From positions 122,649-186,648 of the forward strand of contig DODZ01000035.1 in NCBI GenBank assembly GCA_003524145.1: a DNA stretch of 64,000 nt, given 5' to 3'. A model generated the notes under the pieces. That model did not search any database and was not told the DNA's origin. It worked only from the letters and a program-made list of their open reading frames with translations. The stretch is from Candidatus Apopatosoma intestinale. Lineage in GTDB: Bacteria > Bacillota > Clostridia > Oscillospirales > CAG-272. Below, in pieces: positions 36,127 to 44,632 of this stretch (positions within the stretch are counted from its first letter, which is position 1; each line of letters begins with the position of its first letter). Position numbers and translations under genes: made by a program.

Positions 36127-36633
36127 ATGTTTTTTGATATCACCCCGATACTTAACGGCGAGACCGATAAAATGGATTTTGCCTTTGATTATCTTCCCGA
36201 GAGGGACGGGGTTGTCGCCGCTCTTTTTCCCGATATCGTATTTGAGGCGCCTGTAAGTGCCGTCGGTTATGTCAGAAACAGGGCGGGATATATGTTTATC
36301 CATGCCGATGCCTCTCTGATATATAAAACCGCGTGCGCCAGATGTGCGGAGCCTGTTGAGGGCAAAATGAATTTTTCCTTTGAAAAGGATATAGCGAACG
36401 GCGGAGTTGACGAGGAGAGCGACGATTATATCTTCGTGAAAAATCAGAAGATTGATTTGTCCGAGCCCCTGGAGGAGGAGCTTCTGCTGGTGCTTCCCGC
36501 AAAGACACTTTGCAGGGAGGATTGCCGCGGGCTTTGCCCGAAATGCGGAAAAAATCTCAATCTCGGCGATTGTGACTGTGAGAAATCGCAGGGCGATCCG
36601 AGGCTGGCTATCCTGAAAACTTTGCTAAAGTGA
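36127..36633 (+). CDS. DUF177 (YceD) family protein
   Basis: A 168-residue DUF177/YceD protein, almost always encoded upstream of rpmF and linked to 23S rRNA processing and ribosome assembly. The C-terminal zinc-like motif CREDCRGLCPKCGKNLNLG is diagnostic, and CARCAEPVEG lies in the middle. It is read from the consensus promoter at 36046 with AGGAGAG before the ATG. rpmF follows 44 bases later. Confidence 0.93.
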   Translation: MFFDITPILNGETDKMDFAFDYLPERDGVVAALFPDIVFEAPVSAVGYVRNRAGYMFIHADASLIYKTACARCAEPVEGKMNFSFEKDIANGGVDEESDDYIFVKNQKIDLSEPLEEELLLVLPAKTLCREDCRGLCPKCGKNLNLGDCDCEKSQGDPRLAILKTLLK

Positions 36634-36677
36634 TATTACAAAAAAGATGTCAGCACTTTAAGGAGGTGTAGGTAGAA

Positions 36678-36860
36678 ATGGCAGTACCGAAGAAAAAAGT
36701 ATCGAAAGCAAGACGCGATAAGAGACGCTCTAATGTTTGGAAGCTCGAGCTTCCCGGAATGTCTAAGTGCCCGAACTGCGGAGAATATAATCTTGCACAC
36801 AGAGTTTGCAAGGCTTGCGGACATTACGACGGCAAGGAAATCGTGAAGAAAGACGCATAA
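36678..36860 (+). CDS. rpmF: Ribosomal protein bL32
   Basis: A 60-residue large-subunit protein starting [19 protein letters not shown]. The four zinc-binding cysteines (CPNCGEYN and CKACGHY) are all present, so this is the zinc-containing form rather than the cysteine-free backup form used in zinc limitation. AGGAGGTG precedes the ATG. Confidence 0.98.
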   Translation: MAVPKKKVSKARRDKRRSNVWKLELPGMSKCPNCGEYNLAHRVCKACGHYDGKEIVKKDA

Positions 36861-36875
36861 GTTCAGCTTTCCGTA

Positions 36876-36900
36876 GGGGAGGTATTCCAAATACCTACCC
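36876..36900 (+). terminator. Hairpin after rpmF
   Basis: AGGTATT (36880-36886) pairs with AATACCT (36890-36896) around a three-base loop, extended by GGG/CCC, then ATCTTGTTATTC. The T-tract is weak, so this may be only a partial terminator. Confidence 0.4.
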
Positions 36901-36939
36901 ATCTTGTTATTCTGAATAAAAGAGCGGACGGGGATTTGT

Positions 36940-38241
36940 ATGGTAAAGGTAGAATCTGTCAGAAAAGGCTCATATGCCGACAGGGCGGGGATTTCCGCAG
37001 GCGATGAGCTTATAGGCGTGAACGGAAACACGATTCACGATGTTCTCGACTACAGATTTCATATATGCAATGAAAAGCTTGATATTTTGCTGCGGCGAGA
37101 CGGAAAGGAATATCACGCTAAAATAAAAAAAGACGAATACGATGATATCGGGCTGGAATTTGAGACATTTCTCATGGATTGCAAGCACTCGTGCAGAAAC
37201 AAATGCATTTTCTGCTTTATCGACCAGCTTCCGAAAGGAATGAGAGACACGCTCTATTTCAAGGATGATGACAGCCGTCTTTCTTTTTTGCAGGGCAACT
37301 ATATCACGATGACAAACCTCTCGGATGAGGATGTCGACCGCATAATAAAAATGCGTATGTCGCCGATAAATATTTCTGTCCATACGACAAATCCCGAGCT
37401 TCGTGTTTTTATGCTGAAAAACAAGAATGCCGGAAAGTGCCTTTCTTATCTCAGGCGTTTCTATGACGCGGGGATTGAAATGAGCTGTCAGATAGTGCTT
37501 TGCCGCGGCGTAAACGACGGTGAGGAGCTTCTGCGCACGATGCATGACCTCGCGGCGCTTCATCCGTATGTTGAAAGCGTTTCCATAGTGCCTGCGGGTA
37601 TGACAAAATTCCGCGAGGGGCTTGCCGAGCTGACGCCCTTCTCAAAAGAAGAGGCGGCGGGTGTTATCGCCACTGTGGAATGGTTTGCGGGAGAATGCAA
37701 AAAGGCTTACGGCACAAGCATTTTCTACTGCGCAGACGAAATGTATATAGAGGCGGGGCTTCCGCTTCCCGACGGCGAATATTACGAGGGCTATCGCCAG
37801 ATAGAAAACGGCGTAGGCATGATTTCCTCCATGCGCGATGAATTTCATGAGGCACTCTCGGATTTCGAGCCGGAAAATACAGCGGCGCGCACGGTCGCGA
37901 TAGCCACCGGAGCGGCAGCATATGATTTTATATGCTCGCTTGCGCGCGAACTGGAAGAAAAATTTCATTTTATAAAAATAAATGTATATAAGATTGACAA
38001 TAACTTTTTCGGCACAAGTATAACCGTAGCGGGGCTGATAACGGGCAAGGACCTTTCCGAACAGCTCGCCGACAAAGAACTCGGCGCGAGGCTCTATCTT
38101 CCATGCAATATGCTGCGCCATGAGCGAGACCTTTTTCTCTGCGGCATGAGCGTGGATGAGCTATCGGAAAAGCTCGGAGTACCGATAGAAATCACGGAAA
38201 ACGACGGTTACGACTTCGTCGAAAAGATAATGAACATATAG
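36940..38241 (+). CDS. DUF512 radical SAM-like protein with PDZ domain
   Basis: A 433-residue protein of the conserved DUF512 family. Residues 1-60 form a PDZ-like domain (SYADRAGISAGDELIGVNG). The Fe-S motif is CKHSCRNKCIFCFIDQLPKG at about 76-95, followed by GNYITMTNLSDEDVDRI and PINISVHTTNPELR, a radical SAM-like barrel with the C-terminal DUF512 part. Usually found next to der in Clostridia and cyanobacteria; its substrate is unknown and a role in ribosome or tRNA maturation is only suggested by company. It starts on a short GGGGATTTGT leader. Confidence 0.9.
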   Translation: MVKVESVRKGSYADRAGISAGDELIGVNGNTIHDVLDYRFHICNEKLDILLRRDGKEYHAKIKKDEYDDIGLEFETFLMDCKHSCRNKCIFCFIDQLPKGMRDTLYFKDDDSRLSFLQGNYITMTNLSDEDVDRIIKMRMSPINISVHTTNPELRVFMLKNKNAGKCLSYLRRFYDAGIEMSCQIVLCRGVNDGEELLRTMHDLAALHPYVESVSIVPAGMTKFREGLAELTPFSKEEAAGVIATVEWFAGECKKAYGTSIFYCADEMYIEAGLPLPDGEYYEGYRQIENGVGMISSMRDEFHEALSDFEPENTAARTVAIATGAAAYDFICSLARELEEKFHFIKINVYKIDNNFFGTSITVAGLITGKDLSEQLADKELGARLYLPCNMLRHERDLFLCGMSVDELSEKLGVPIEITENDGYDFVEKIMNI

Positions 38242-38255
38242 TTAAGGAGGCAGAT

Positions 38256-39599
38256 ATGGCTAAAACTGTACTTGCCATAGTCGGCAGACCGAATGTCGGC
38301 AAGAGCACGCTTTTCAACAAGCTTGCGGGAGAGCGCGTCTCTATAGTCGAAGATATCCCCGGTATAACAAGGGACAGAATATATTTTGATACGGAATGGA
38401 ACGGCAGACCGATAACCGTCATTGACACGGGCGGTATCGAGCCGAAAACAGACGATATCATCCTTTCCAAAATGAAAATGCAGGCGGAGCTTGCCATAGA
38501 AACGGCTGATGTTATCGCTTTTGTCTGCGATGTGCGCGCGGGGCTCACAGCGGCGGACAGGGATATTGCCGTCATGCTGATAAAGAGCGGAAAGCCTGTT
38601 GTCCTCTGCGTAAACAAGATAGACAGCATAGGCAGTTTGCCTATGGAATATTACGAGTTTTATGAGCTTGGCTTTGACGGCGACCCGATAGCACTTTCTT
38701 CGCTTCACGGTACAGGCACGGGCGACCTGCTCGACCGTGTGCTTGAGCTTGCTCCGAGCGACGGCGAGGAGGAGGAAGAGGACGACAGCATAAAGGTTGC
38801 CGTAATCGGAAAGCCGAATGCGGGCAAAAGCTCGATAATAAACAAAATTCTCGGCGAGGACAGGGTTATAGTTTCCGATATCCCGGGTACCACGCGCGAT
38901 GCGATAGACACAAAGGTGGAAAACGAATACGGCAAGTATACCTTTATCGATACAGCCGGCATAAGACGCCAGAAAAAGGTTATCGACAGGGTGGAGAAGT
39001 ACAGCGTGCTTCGTTCTCACTCTGCAGTTGAGCGCGCCGATGTCTGCCTTATTATGATAGATGCAACGGCGGGCATTACCGAACAGGACGAAAAAATAGC
39101 GGGGCTTTCTCATGAGGCGGGTAAAGCCGCGATAATCGTTGTCAACAAATGGGACCTCGTGGAGAAGGACAACTCATCCGTAAAGAAATTCACGGATAAT
39201 ATAAGAGAAGCGCTCGCATATATGCCCTATGCGCCGATAATTTTCGTTTCCGCAAAGACGGGGCAGAGAGTGGACAAGCTTTTTGAGCGCATAAACTATG
39301 TCAACGAGCAGGCATGTATGCGCATTTCCACGGGTATGCTCAATGATGTACTCAACGATGCCGTTTCACGCGTTCAGCCTCCGACGGATAAGGGCAAGAG
39401 ACTGAAAATATACTATATGACGCAGGTTTCCACAAAGCCGCCTACATTCGTTATCTTTGTAAACGATGCGGAGCTTTTCCATTTCTCATATCAGAGATAT
39501 ATCGAAAACAAGCTGCGTGAGGTTTTCGGCTTCTCGGGAACACCGATACGCATAGTTGTCCGTCAAAAGGGCGATGAGCCTTATATGGGAGGCAAATGA
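38256..39599 (+). CDS. der: GTPase Der (EngA), ribosome biogenesis
   Basis: A 447-residue GTPase with two tandem G domains and a C-terminal KH-like domain. The first has GRPNVGKST and DTGGIEP, the second GKPNAGKSS and DTAGIRRQKKV, with NKWD for guanine recognition. It matures the 50S subunit. AAGGAGG lies seven bases before the ATG, and its stop overlaps plsY as ATGA. Confidence 0.98.
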   Translation: MAKTVLAIVGRPNVGKSTLFNKLAGERVSIVEDIPGITRDRIYFDTEWNGRPITVIDTGGIEPKTDDIILSKMKMQAELAIETADVIAFVCDVRAGLTAADRDIAVMLIKSGKPVVLCVNKIDSIGSLPMEYYEFYELGFDGDPIALSSLHGTGTGDLLDRVLELAPSDGEEEEEDDSIKVAVIGKPNAGKSSIINKILGEDRVIVSDIPGTTRDAIDTKVENEYGKYTFIDTAGIRRQKKVIDRVEKYSVLRSHSAVERADVCLIMIDATAGITEQDEKIAGLSHEAGKAAIIVVNKWDLVEKDNSSVKKFTDNIREALAYMPYAPIIFVSAKTGQRVDKLFERINYVNEQACMRISTGMLNDVLNDAVSRVQPPTDKGKRLKIYYMTQVSTKPPTFVIFVNDAELFHFSYQRYIENKLREVFGFSGTPIRIVVRQKGDEPYMGGK

Positions 39600-40279
39600 T
39601 GAAAGAGCTTCTGATAAACGGCGTTTTTCCTATTTCCGTAGAAAATCCGCGCTTCTGGCTCGGACTTGCAATATGTATAATAGTGCCCTATCTGCTCGGG
39701 AGCATGAACTTTGCCGTTATTCTCACAAAGTACAGCGGCAGAGACGATATCCGCAATTTCGGAAGCGGAAATGCGGGGGCAACAAATATGATGTGTGTAT
39801 ACGGAAAGGGGCTTTCGCTTCTGACATTTCTTCTCGATGCGCTGAAAGGTGCGCTGAGTGTTTTTCTCGGGCTGATGCTCTTTCCGCTTGATTATTTTGC
39901 TTATGTCTGTGCTTTCTTCTGCATGCTCGGGCATGCTTTCCCGATATTTTTCGGCTTTCGCGGAGGGAAGGGAGTTTCGACGATAGCGGGAGCGATAATC
40001 GCGCTCAATCCTATTGTCGCCGCGATACTCTGCTGTGTTTTCTTCGGAATAGCTTTTCTTTCAAAATATGTTTCGCTTGCGTCAATACTTACGACGCTGC
40101 TATTCCCCGTGCTCAATCTCGCGATACCTTTTTATTCGATTCCGCCTTTCCCCGTGACAAAGATGCTATTTTCCGTGCTGATGCCGCTTCTCGTGGCTTT
40201 TCTGCACAGGAAGAATATCGAGCGCCTCTGGAACGGAACGGAGACTAAGACTTTTATAAAGAAGGACAAAAATTCATAA
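39596..40279 (+). CDS. plsY: Glycerol-3-phosphate acyltransferase PlsY
   Basis: A 227-residue integral membrane enzyme that moves the acyl group from acyl-phosphate (made by PlsX, encoded at 22980) to glycerol 3-phosphate. Family motifs: GSMNFAVILTK, GSGNAGATNMM and RGGKGVSTIAGA. Several hydrophobic helices fit the seven-helix fold. The C-terminal tail has about 20 extra polar residues. Coupled to der by ATGA and followed by a strong terminator that ends the housekeeping block. Confidence 0.96.
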   Translation: MMKELLINGVFPISVENPRFWLGLAICIIVPYLLGSMNFAVILTKYSGRDDIRNFGSGNAGATNMMCVYGKGLSLLTFLLDALKGALSVFLGLMLFPLDYFAYVCAFFCMLGHAFPIFFGFRGGKGVSTIAGAIIALNPIVAAILCCVFFGIAFLSKYVSLASILTTLLFPVLNLAIPFYSIPPFPVTKMLFSVLMPLLVAFLHRKNIERLWNGTETKTFIKKDKNS

Positions 40280-40281
40280 GA

Positions 40282-40313
40282 AAAATCCCACGGTGCTCCG
40301 TGGGATTTTTTTG
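40282..40313 (+). terminator. Strong intrinsic terminator (copy 1 of a repeated hairpin)
   Basis: A perfect 12-base stem (AAAATCCCACGG and its complement) with loop TGCT, then T-tract. Almost the same hairpin recurs at 40677-40707. Confidence 0.9.
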
Positions 40314-40410
40314 CTTTAGACAAACTTGAAATTTAAAAAATATTTTTACGCGTAGAAATGATAAATAAAATAAATTCTTTCCCGACGGACGATGGAACAT
40401 ATATGTTGGC

Positions 40411-40675
40411 GTTGCCGAGACAGGGGGAATTGACCGATTTGAGTGGCAGGCTGACAAAAATTATTATTTTTGCCAGCCTTCTCCAGTGGGGAATTGACCG
40501 ATTTGCGAAGCAAACGCGGTCGGCGTCGCCGAGACAGGGGGCAGAAGGTGTCAGCCATCGGCTGACGGATGAGGTGTCTATAATTGTTTTATAGTGATAT
40601 TTGCATCAAAATTTCGATTTTACTCCTCATCCACCGCTATCGCGGTCCCCCTTCTCCCGCAGGAGAAGGCTATAC
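40411..40675. repeat. Cluster of interspersed palindromic repeats
   Basis: This non-coding stretch is built from short repeats. GGGGAATTGACCGATTTG occurs at 40424-40441 and 40488-40505, and CCGAGACAGGGGG at 40415-40427 and 40529-40541. Hairpins include GGCTGACAAAAAT with its near-complement (about 40450-40478), GACCGATTTGC/GCAAACGCGGTC, GTCAGCC/GGCTGAC (40550-40566) and CTTCTCC/GGAGAAGG. Phrases such as GGTGTCAGCC...GGATGAGGTGTCT and CCTCATCC...CTTCTCC...GGAGAAGG resemble intergenic palindromic units I recall from other gut Clostridia. Short open frames here carry no protein features. Confidence 0.65.
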
Positions 40676-40676
40676 G

Positions 40677-40707
40677 AAAAAAATCCCACGGTGCTCCGTG
40701 GGATTTT
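40677..40707 (-). terminator. Terminator of the GH43-GH3 operon (copy 2 of the hairpin)
   Basis: The same ATCCCACGG-TGCT-CCGTGGGAT hairpin as at 40282, read on the minus strand with a seven-T tract (40683-40677). It lies seven bases after the GH3 stop. Confidence 0.88.
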
Positions 40708-40713
40708 CTATAT

Positions 40714-42843
40714 TCATTTTACAAAAATTTCGGTTTTCAGAAGAGACGAGAACGAGCCGCCGACAAATATTTCAAATTTGCCGGGTTCCGTGACGCGCTT
40801 TCCGTCATTGCCGATGAAGCCGAGATCTGCCGCGTTCATATGGAATGTGACGGTCTTTTCTTCGCCTGCGCGAAGCGCTATCTTGGAGAAGCCTTTCAGC
40901 AGGCGTATCGGGGTCATTATCGAGCTTACAGTATCGCGCGTATAAAGCTCCGCTATTTCCTTGCCGTCGTAGCTGCCGACATTCTTTATCCTGACGGAAA
41001 CCTCAAAATCCTCATCGGGAGCTATCTCCGATTTCGAGACGGAAAGGTCTGAATATTCATATTCCGTATACGAGAGACCGAAGCCGAAATCAAAGAGATT
41101 TCCCTCCTCGACATCGCAATATCTGAAATAATGCCAGCCGGGATACTGCGCATAGTAGCAGGGAAGCTGCCCCGATGTTCTCGGGAAAGAAATCGGCAGT
41201 TTGCCGCTCGGATTATATTTGCCGGCTATAAGCTCCGCCGTGCAGAGACCGCCGAGGTCGCCGCTGTTGAAGGTTTCGATAAGCGCATCGGAAAGCTCCG
41301 CCACCTCACCTACGCAGAGCGGCTTTCCGCATACGAGAACGGTGACAATCGGCTTGCCTGCGGCTTTGATTTTACGCGCAAGCTCATTCTGCCTGCCGGT
41401 GAGCTCGAGCGTGGCACGATCCTTGCATTCGCCGTTGAGCGTGATATCATCGCCGAGAACGAGAATGACAATATCGGCTTCCTCTGCCGCCTTTACGGCA
41501 AGCGTCATCTCAGCTTCATCGCTTTCATCACCGCGCACGGAACAGCCCTTGGCGTAAACAATCTCGGAATCGGGGAATATTTCTTTCATTCCGCGGAGTA
41601 CCGTGTAGCAGTCATTTTTTATCGGATAATGCTCCGATTCGGGGCGATGGCTGAAATATACCCAGTCGCCGAACTGCGCCTTGATATCGTCCGCATTCGG
41701 ACCTATCACGGCTATTTTCTTCGGCGCATTTTTCAGCGGGAGAATGCCGTTATTTTTGAGCAGAACGAGACTTTCACGCGTCAGCTCGCGGTTTATTTCT
41801 ATATGCTCGGGGCAGGCGATGACGCTTCTCGGCAGGCGCTTTCTCTTGCCGTCGAAAAGCCCGAGGGCAAATTTAACGCGGAGAATATTTGCCACGGCTT
41901 CATCTATGATGCTCTCGTCTATGCGACCCTCGCGCACCTGCTTCACTATGGAATCGCAGAATTCATAGCAATTCATGCTCATATCGTTGCCGGATTCCAC
42001 GGCGAGTCTTGCCGCATCGTCGAAATTGCCCGCGACGCGCTGTTTCTTTATCAGATGATAGATATTCATCCAGTCGGTGACGACAAATCCCTCAAATCCG
42101 AGCTCATCGCGCAGGATATCGCGCATAAGAGTGCGATGGGCTGTAAGCGGAGTGCCGTCGATGGAACCGTAAGCTGTCATAATACTGCTCGCACCCGCCT
42201 TGATACATTCGGCAAAGGGAGGAAGAAATGTTTCGCGCACCTTTCGTATCGTTGCCTCGGTATCATATGAATCCTTGCCGCCTGTCGCTTCTCCGTAGCC
42301 GATATAATGCTTGAGGCAGGAGATGACAAGCCCGTCTTTTTCATAGCCGCGGACGATAGCGGCACCGAGCCTGCCTGTAAGATAAGTATCTTCGCCGAAG
42401 GTTTCATCCACGCGTCCCCAGCGCGTATCGCGCGCAAGGCAAAGCACGGGGGAAAATACCCAGTCAAGCCCGTCGGCATTTACTTCTTCGGCTGTCGCCT
42501 GTCCCATTTTTTCTATCAGCTCTTCATTCCATGAGCAAGCCATGCCGAGCTGAGTGGGAAATACCACTGCGCCGTTGAGAAAAGCATGACCGTGAATTGC
42601 ATCTATGCCGAATATCGGAGGAATTTTCATGCGCGTTTTTGCCGCGGCATCGCGAACCGCATCTGCATCCTTGCCGAGTACATGGAGAAATGAGCCTGCG
42701 CCCGCTTCAATGAATTTTTCATATGTGCCCTCGGGATATTCCGCAACATTGCTTATCTGGAACATCTGGAGAACCTTTTCTTCAAGCGTCATCTCGGAGA
42801 TGAGAGACGCTATCTTCTTTTCGTTTTCGGGATTTTTCTTCAT
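40714..42843 (-). CDS. Glycoside hydrolase family 3 (beta-glucosidase/beta-xylosidase)
   Basis: A 709-residue cytoplasmic GH3 enzyme that cleaves beta-linked sugars from the non-reducing ends of oligosaccharides. The N-terminal barrel has the catalytic nucleophile Asp in GFEGFVVTDWMNIYH and KHYIGYGEATGG. The alpha/beta sandwich domain follows (KIAVIGPNADD), and a C-terminal fibronectin III-like domain covers the last 100 residues. No signal peptide is present. The ATG at 42843 follows AAGGCGGTG; a GTG at 42852 is unlikely. It lies 13 bases after the GH43-like gene, so the two probably degrade a xylan- or arabinan-derived oligosaccharide together. Confidence 0.94.
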   Translation of the reverse strand: MKKNPENEKKIASLISEMTLEEKVLQMFQISNVAEYPEGTYEKFIEAGAGSFLHVLGKDADAVRDAAAKTRMKIPPIFGIDAIHGHAFLNGAVVFPTQLGMACSWNEELIEKMGQATAEEVNADGLDWVFSPVLCLARDTRWGRVDETFGEDTYLTGRLGAAIVRGYEKDGLVISCLKHYIGYGEATGGKDSYDTEATIRKVRETFLPPFAECIKAGASSIMTAYGSIDGTPLTAHRTLMRDILRDELGFEGFVVTDWMNIYHLIKKQRVAGNFDDAARLAVESGNDMSMNCYEFCDSIVKQVREGRIDESIIDEAVANILRVKFALGLFDGKRKRLPRSVIACPEHIEINRELTRESLVLLKNNGILPLKNAPKKIAVIGPNADDIKAQFGDWVYFSHRPESEHYPIKNDCYTVLRGMKEIFPDSEIVYAKGCSVRGDESDEAEMTLAVKAAEEADIVILVLGDDITLNGECKDRATLELTGRQNELARKIKAAGKPIVTVLVCGKPLCVGEVAELSDALIETFNSGDLGGLCTAELIAGKYNPSGKLPISFPRTSGQLPCYYAQYPGWHYFRYCDVEEGNLFDFGFGLSYTEYEYSDLSVSKSEIAPDEDFEVSVRIKNVGSYDGKEIAELYTRDTVSSIMTPIRLLKGFSKIALRAGEEKTVTFHMNAADLGFIGNDGKRVTEPGKFEIFVGGSFSSLLKTEIFVK

Positions 42844-42856
42844 AAATTGCACCGCC

Positions 42857-43756
42857 TTACTTTATTATATACGGCATGCCGTCGCGAAACGCTATCTCGC
42901 ATTTCGAGAGATACCAGCTTTTGCCCTTATTGTTTGTGCCCTGATAGAAGAGATAAGCTCTTCCGTCGTCATCGCGGAATGCATAGGGATGTCCGGATTC
43001 GTCGCTGTTCCAGCTGCCCGCCTCACCGCATGGAAGAAAAGGACTGTTCATTAACTTGTCGAAATGCACGCCGTCATGCGAAACGGCAACGCCTATCTGC
43101 TGAGGTGTGCAGTTATATGAGCCGCCGTAGAACATATAAATTTTCCCATCGTCGATTATCGTGGCGGGGGCTTCTATGCAGGCGCTCTCGTATTTATATT
43201 CGGGAGCGAGCACGGACTGCGCTATCTCCTGCCGCCATGCACTGCGGGAAAAATCGCTCTTTATATCCGCCGAGGCGACGCCGAGCTTCTGAATCTTCAT
43301 CATGTGGTCGCGCGTGGCAAAATAGAGATAAAGTCTGCCGCGAAATTCTATGACATCGGCATCTATCGCTCTGCCGCAGCACCAGTCCGCCGTCGGCGCG
43401 AAAACTGGATTTGTAGGGTCTTTTTCAAAATTGATTCCGTCGCGCGAGGTGGCATGGCAAATAGCATCTCTCTCATTATTGCCGTATGTCTGATAGAACA
43501 TATGTATAACGCCGTCGAGAACTATCGCGCCCGGTGCGCCTATGCCGTTTTCCTCGCAACCGCCGCCTATCGGAAGCCTGCCGACAGGTGTCCAGCTTTC
43601 GAGGTCGTCGGAAACCGATATTCCGATATCGAGCTTATCTTTTCCGTCTATGCCGACCCACAGGGAATAGTACATGAAATATTTATCGCCGAGCCTTACT
43701 ACGCAGGGATCCTTGGCATAGTGCTCTCTTATGTTTGAAGTGTCGCAGAAATACAT
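42857..43756 (-). CDS. GH43-like five-bladed beta-propeller glycosidase
   Basis: A 299-residue protein with the repeats of a five-bladed propeller. Candidate catalytic acids are Asp in AKDPCVVRLGDKYFMYYS, Asp in RAIDADVIEFRGRLYLYF and Glu in CIEAPATIIDDGKIYMFYGG, spaced as in GH43 enzymes (alpha-L-arabinofuranosidase or beta-xylosidase); GH32/GH117/GH130-type relatives cannot be excluded. No signal peptide, so it works on imported sugars. It is the first gene of a two-gene unit with GH3 and has a promoter carrying a clear operator. No transporter gene is adjacent. Confidence 0.82.
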   Translation of the reverse strand: MYFCDTSNIREHYAKDPCVVRLGDKYFMYYSLWVGIDGKDKLDIGISVSDDLESWTPVGRLPIGGGCEENGIGAPGAIVLDGVIHMFYQTYGNNERDAICHATSRDGINFEKDPTNPVFAPTADWCCGRAIDADVIEFRGRLYLYFATRDHMMKIQKLGVASADIKSDFSRSAWRQEIAQSVLAPEYKYESACIEAPATIIDDGKIYMFYGGSYNCTPQQIGVAVSHDGVHFDKLMNSPFLPCGEAGSWNSDESGHPYAFRDDDGRAYLFYQGTNNKGKSWYLSKCEIAFRDGMPYIIK

Positions 43757-43806
43757 TTTTCCTCCCGGGAATACGCTTTTAAAAGAAAACGTATAATACT
43801 GTTGTC

Positions 43807-43835
43807 ATTTTACCATCACGAGGGTAAAAAGTCAA
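43807..43835 (-). promoter_or_regulatory. Promoter with operator palindrome for the GH43-GH3 operon
   Basis: Minus strand: TTGACT (43835-43830), 17 bases, TAAAAT (43812-43807). The inverted repeat TTTTACC-N8-GGTAAAA (43808-43829) fills the spacer and overlaps the -10, an ideal position for a LacI- or GntR-type repressor. No such regulator gene is adjacent. Confidence 0.75.
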
Positions 43836-44021
43836 CATCAAATGCCAATGCAGGCGGTATTTTTTGGCAAATAACAAGAACGGAAATAAAAAATAAAATT
43901 TTTATCGATTTCGGTGAGAAAATCAGCGAGTTCTTACGACTAATTAGTGTAATTCGGAGGAAAACTATCCGAAAAAGAACCAAATACCCGCAAAACGGCG
44001 GAAGAAAGGCAGAAATTTAAA

Positions 44022-44576
44022 ATGAAAAAGATTATCGCACTTATCCTCGTGGCAGTTATGCTCACGGCACTCGCATCCTGCGCGAAGAACCCCGACAATG
44101 AAAGCTCTTCGTCTTCATCATCGACAAGCGCAAACAATCCTGTTACTCCTCCCGAGAAGAAGGAGCTTGCAGATATAATCAGTGCTACCTATGAAAAGCA
44201 CCCGATTTCAATCGACGTTTCCACAGAGCAGCTTGACCCGACGGAGATGGATGCGGATACCATAAGATATCTTGCGAGCGTCACCGGCGTTGATAAGATT
44301 TCCGAATTTTGCGTTTCCGGTCCTTTGATGGCTCCTCCTGCATACGAGATGGTAGTTGTCCGCGTAAAGAATGCTTCCGATGCCGAAGCCGTGGCTAAGG
44401 AAATGCTCGAAAATTCAGACCCCGGCAAGTGGATATGTGTTCGCGCCGAAGCGGTACGCATAGGCGTCTGCGGCGACACGATAATGATGGTTATGTCTTC
44501 TGCTGAGGAAGCAGGTGCTCTCATATCCGCTTTCGGTGAGGTATGCGGCGGACTTACACTCACTCTCGAAAAATAA
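44022..44576 (+). CDS. DUF4358-like lipoprotein
   Basis: A 184-residue secreted lipoprotein. Signal peptide with lipobox LASC (Cys20), then a serine-rich spacer (22-38) and a C-terminal domain of about 130 residues containing YEMVVVRVKNASDAEAVAKE and IMMVMSSAEEAGALISAF. This matches the pattern of DUF4358 lipoproteins common in gut Clostridia, function unknown. The serpin lipoprotein gene follows 56 bases later after a short GCCGG hairpin, so the two surface proteins may be co-expressed. Confidence 0.72.
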   Translation: MKKIIALILVAVMLTALASCAKNPDNESSSSSSSTSANNPVTPPEKKELADIISATYEKHPISIDVSTEQLDPTEMDADTIRYLASVTGVDKISEFCVSGPLMAPPAYEMVVVRVKNASDAEAVAKEMLENSDPGKWICVRAEAVRIGVCGDTIMMVMSSAEEAGALISAFGEVCGGLTLTLEK

Positions 44577-44632
44577 CGAACCGAACTTAATTTAATAAAG
44601 CAAGCCGGAATCTCCGGCAGAAAGGGGACGAT

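Noticed and set aside
40358..40594. Several short frames in the repeat cluster
   Set aside because: They run through hairpins and direct repeats and carry no protein features.
41131..42270. Plus-strand frame of about 380 codons opposite the GH3 gene
   Set aside because: It is antisense to a complete GH3 enzyme and shows no motifs of its own.
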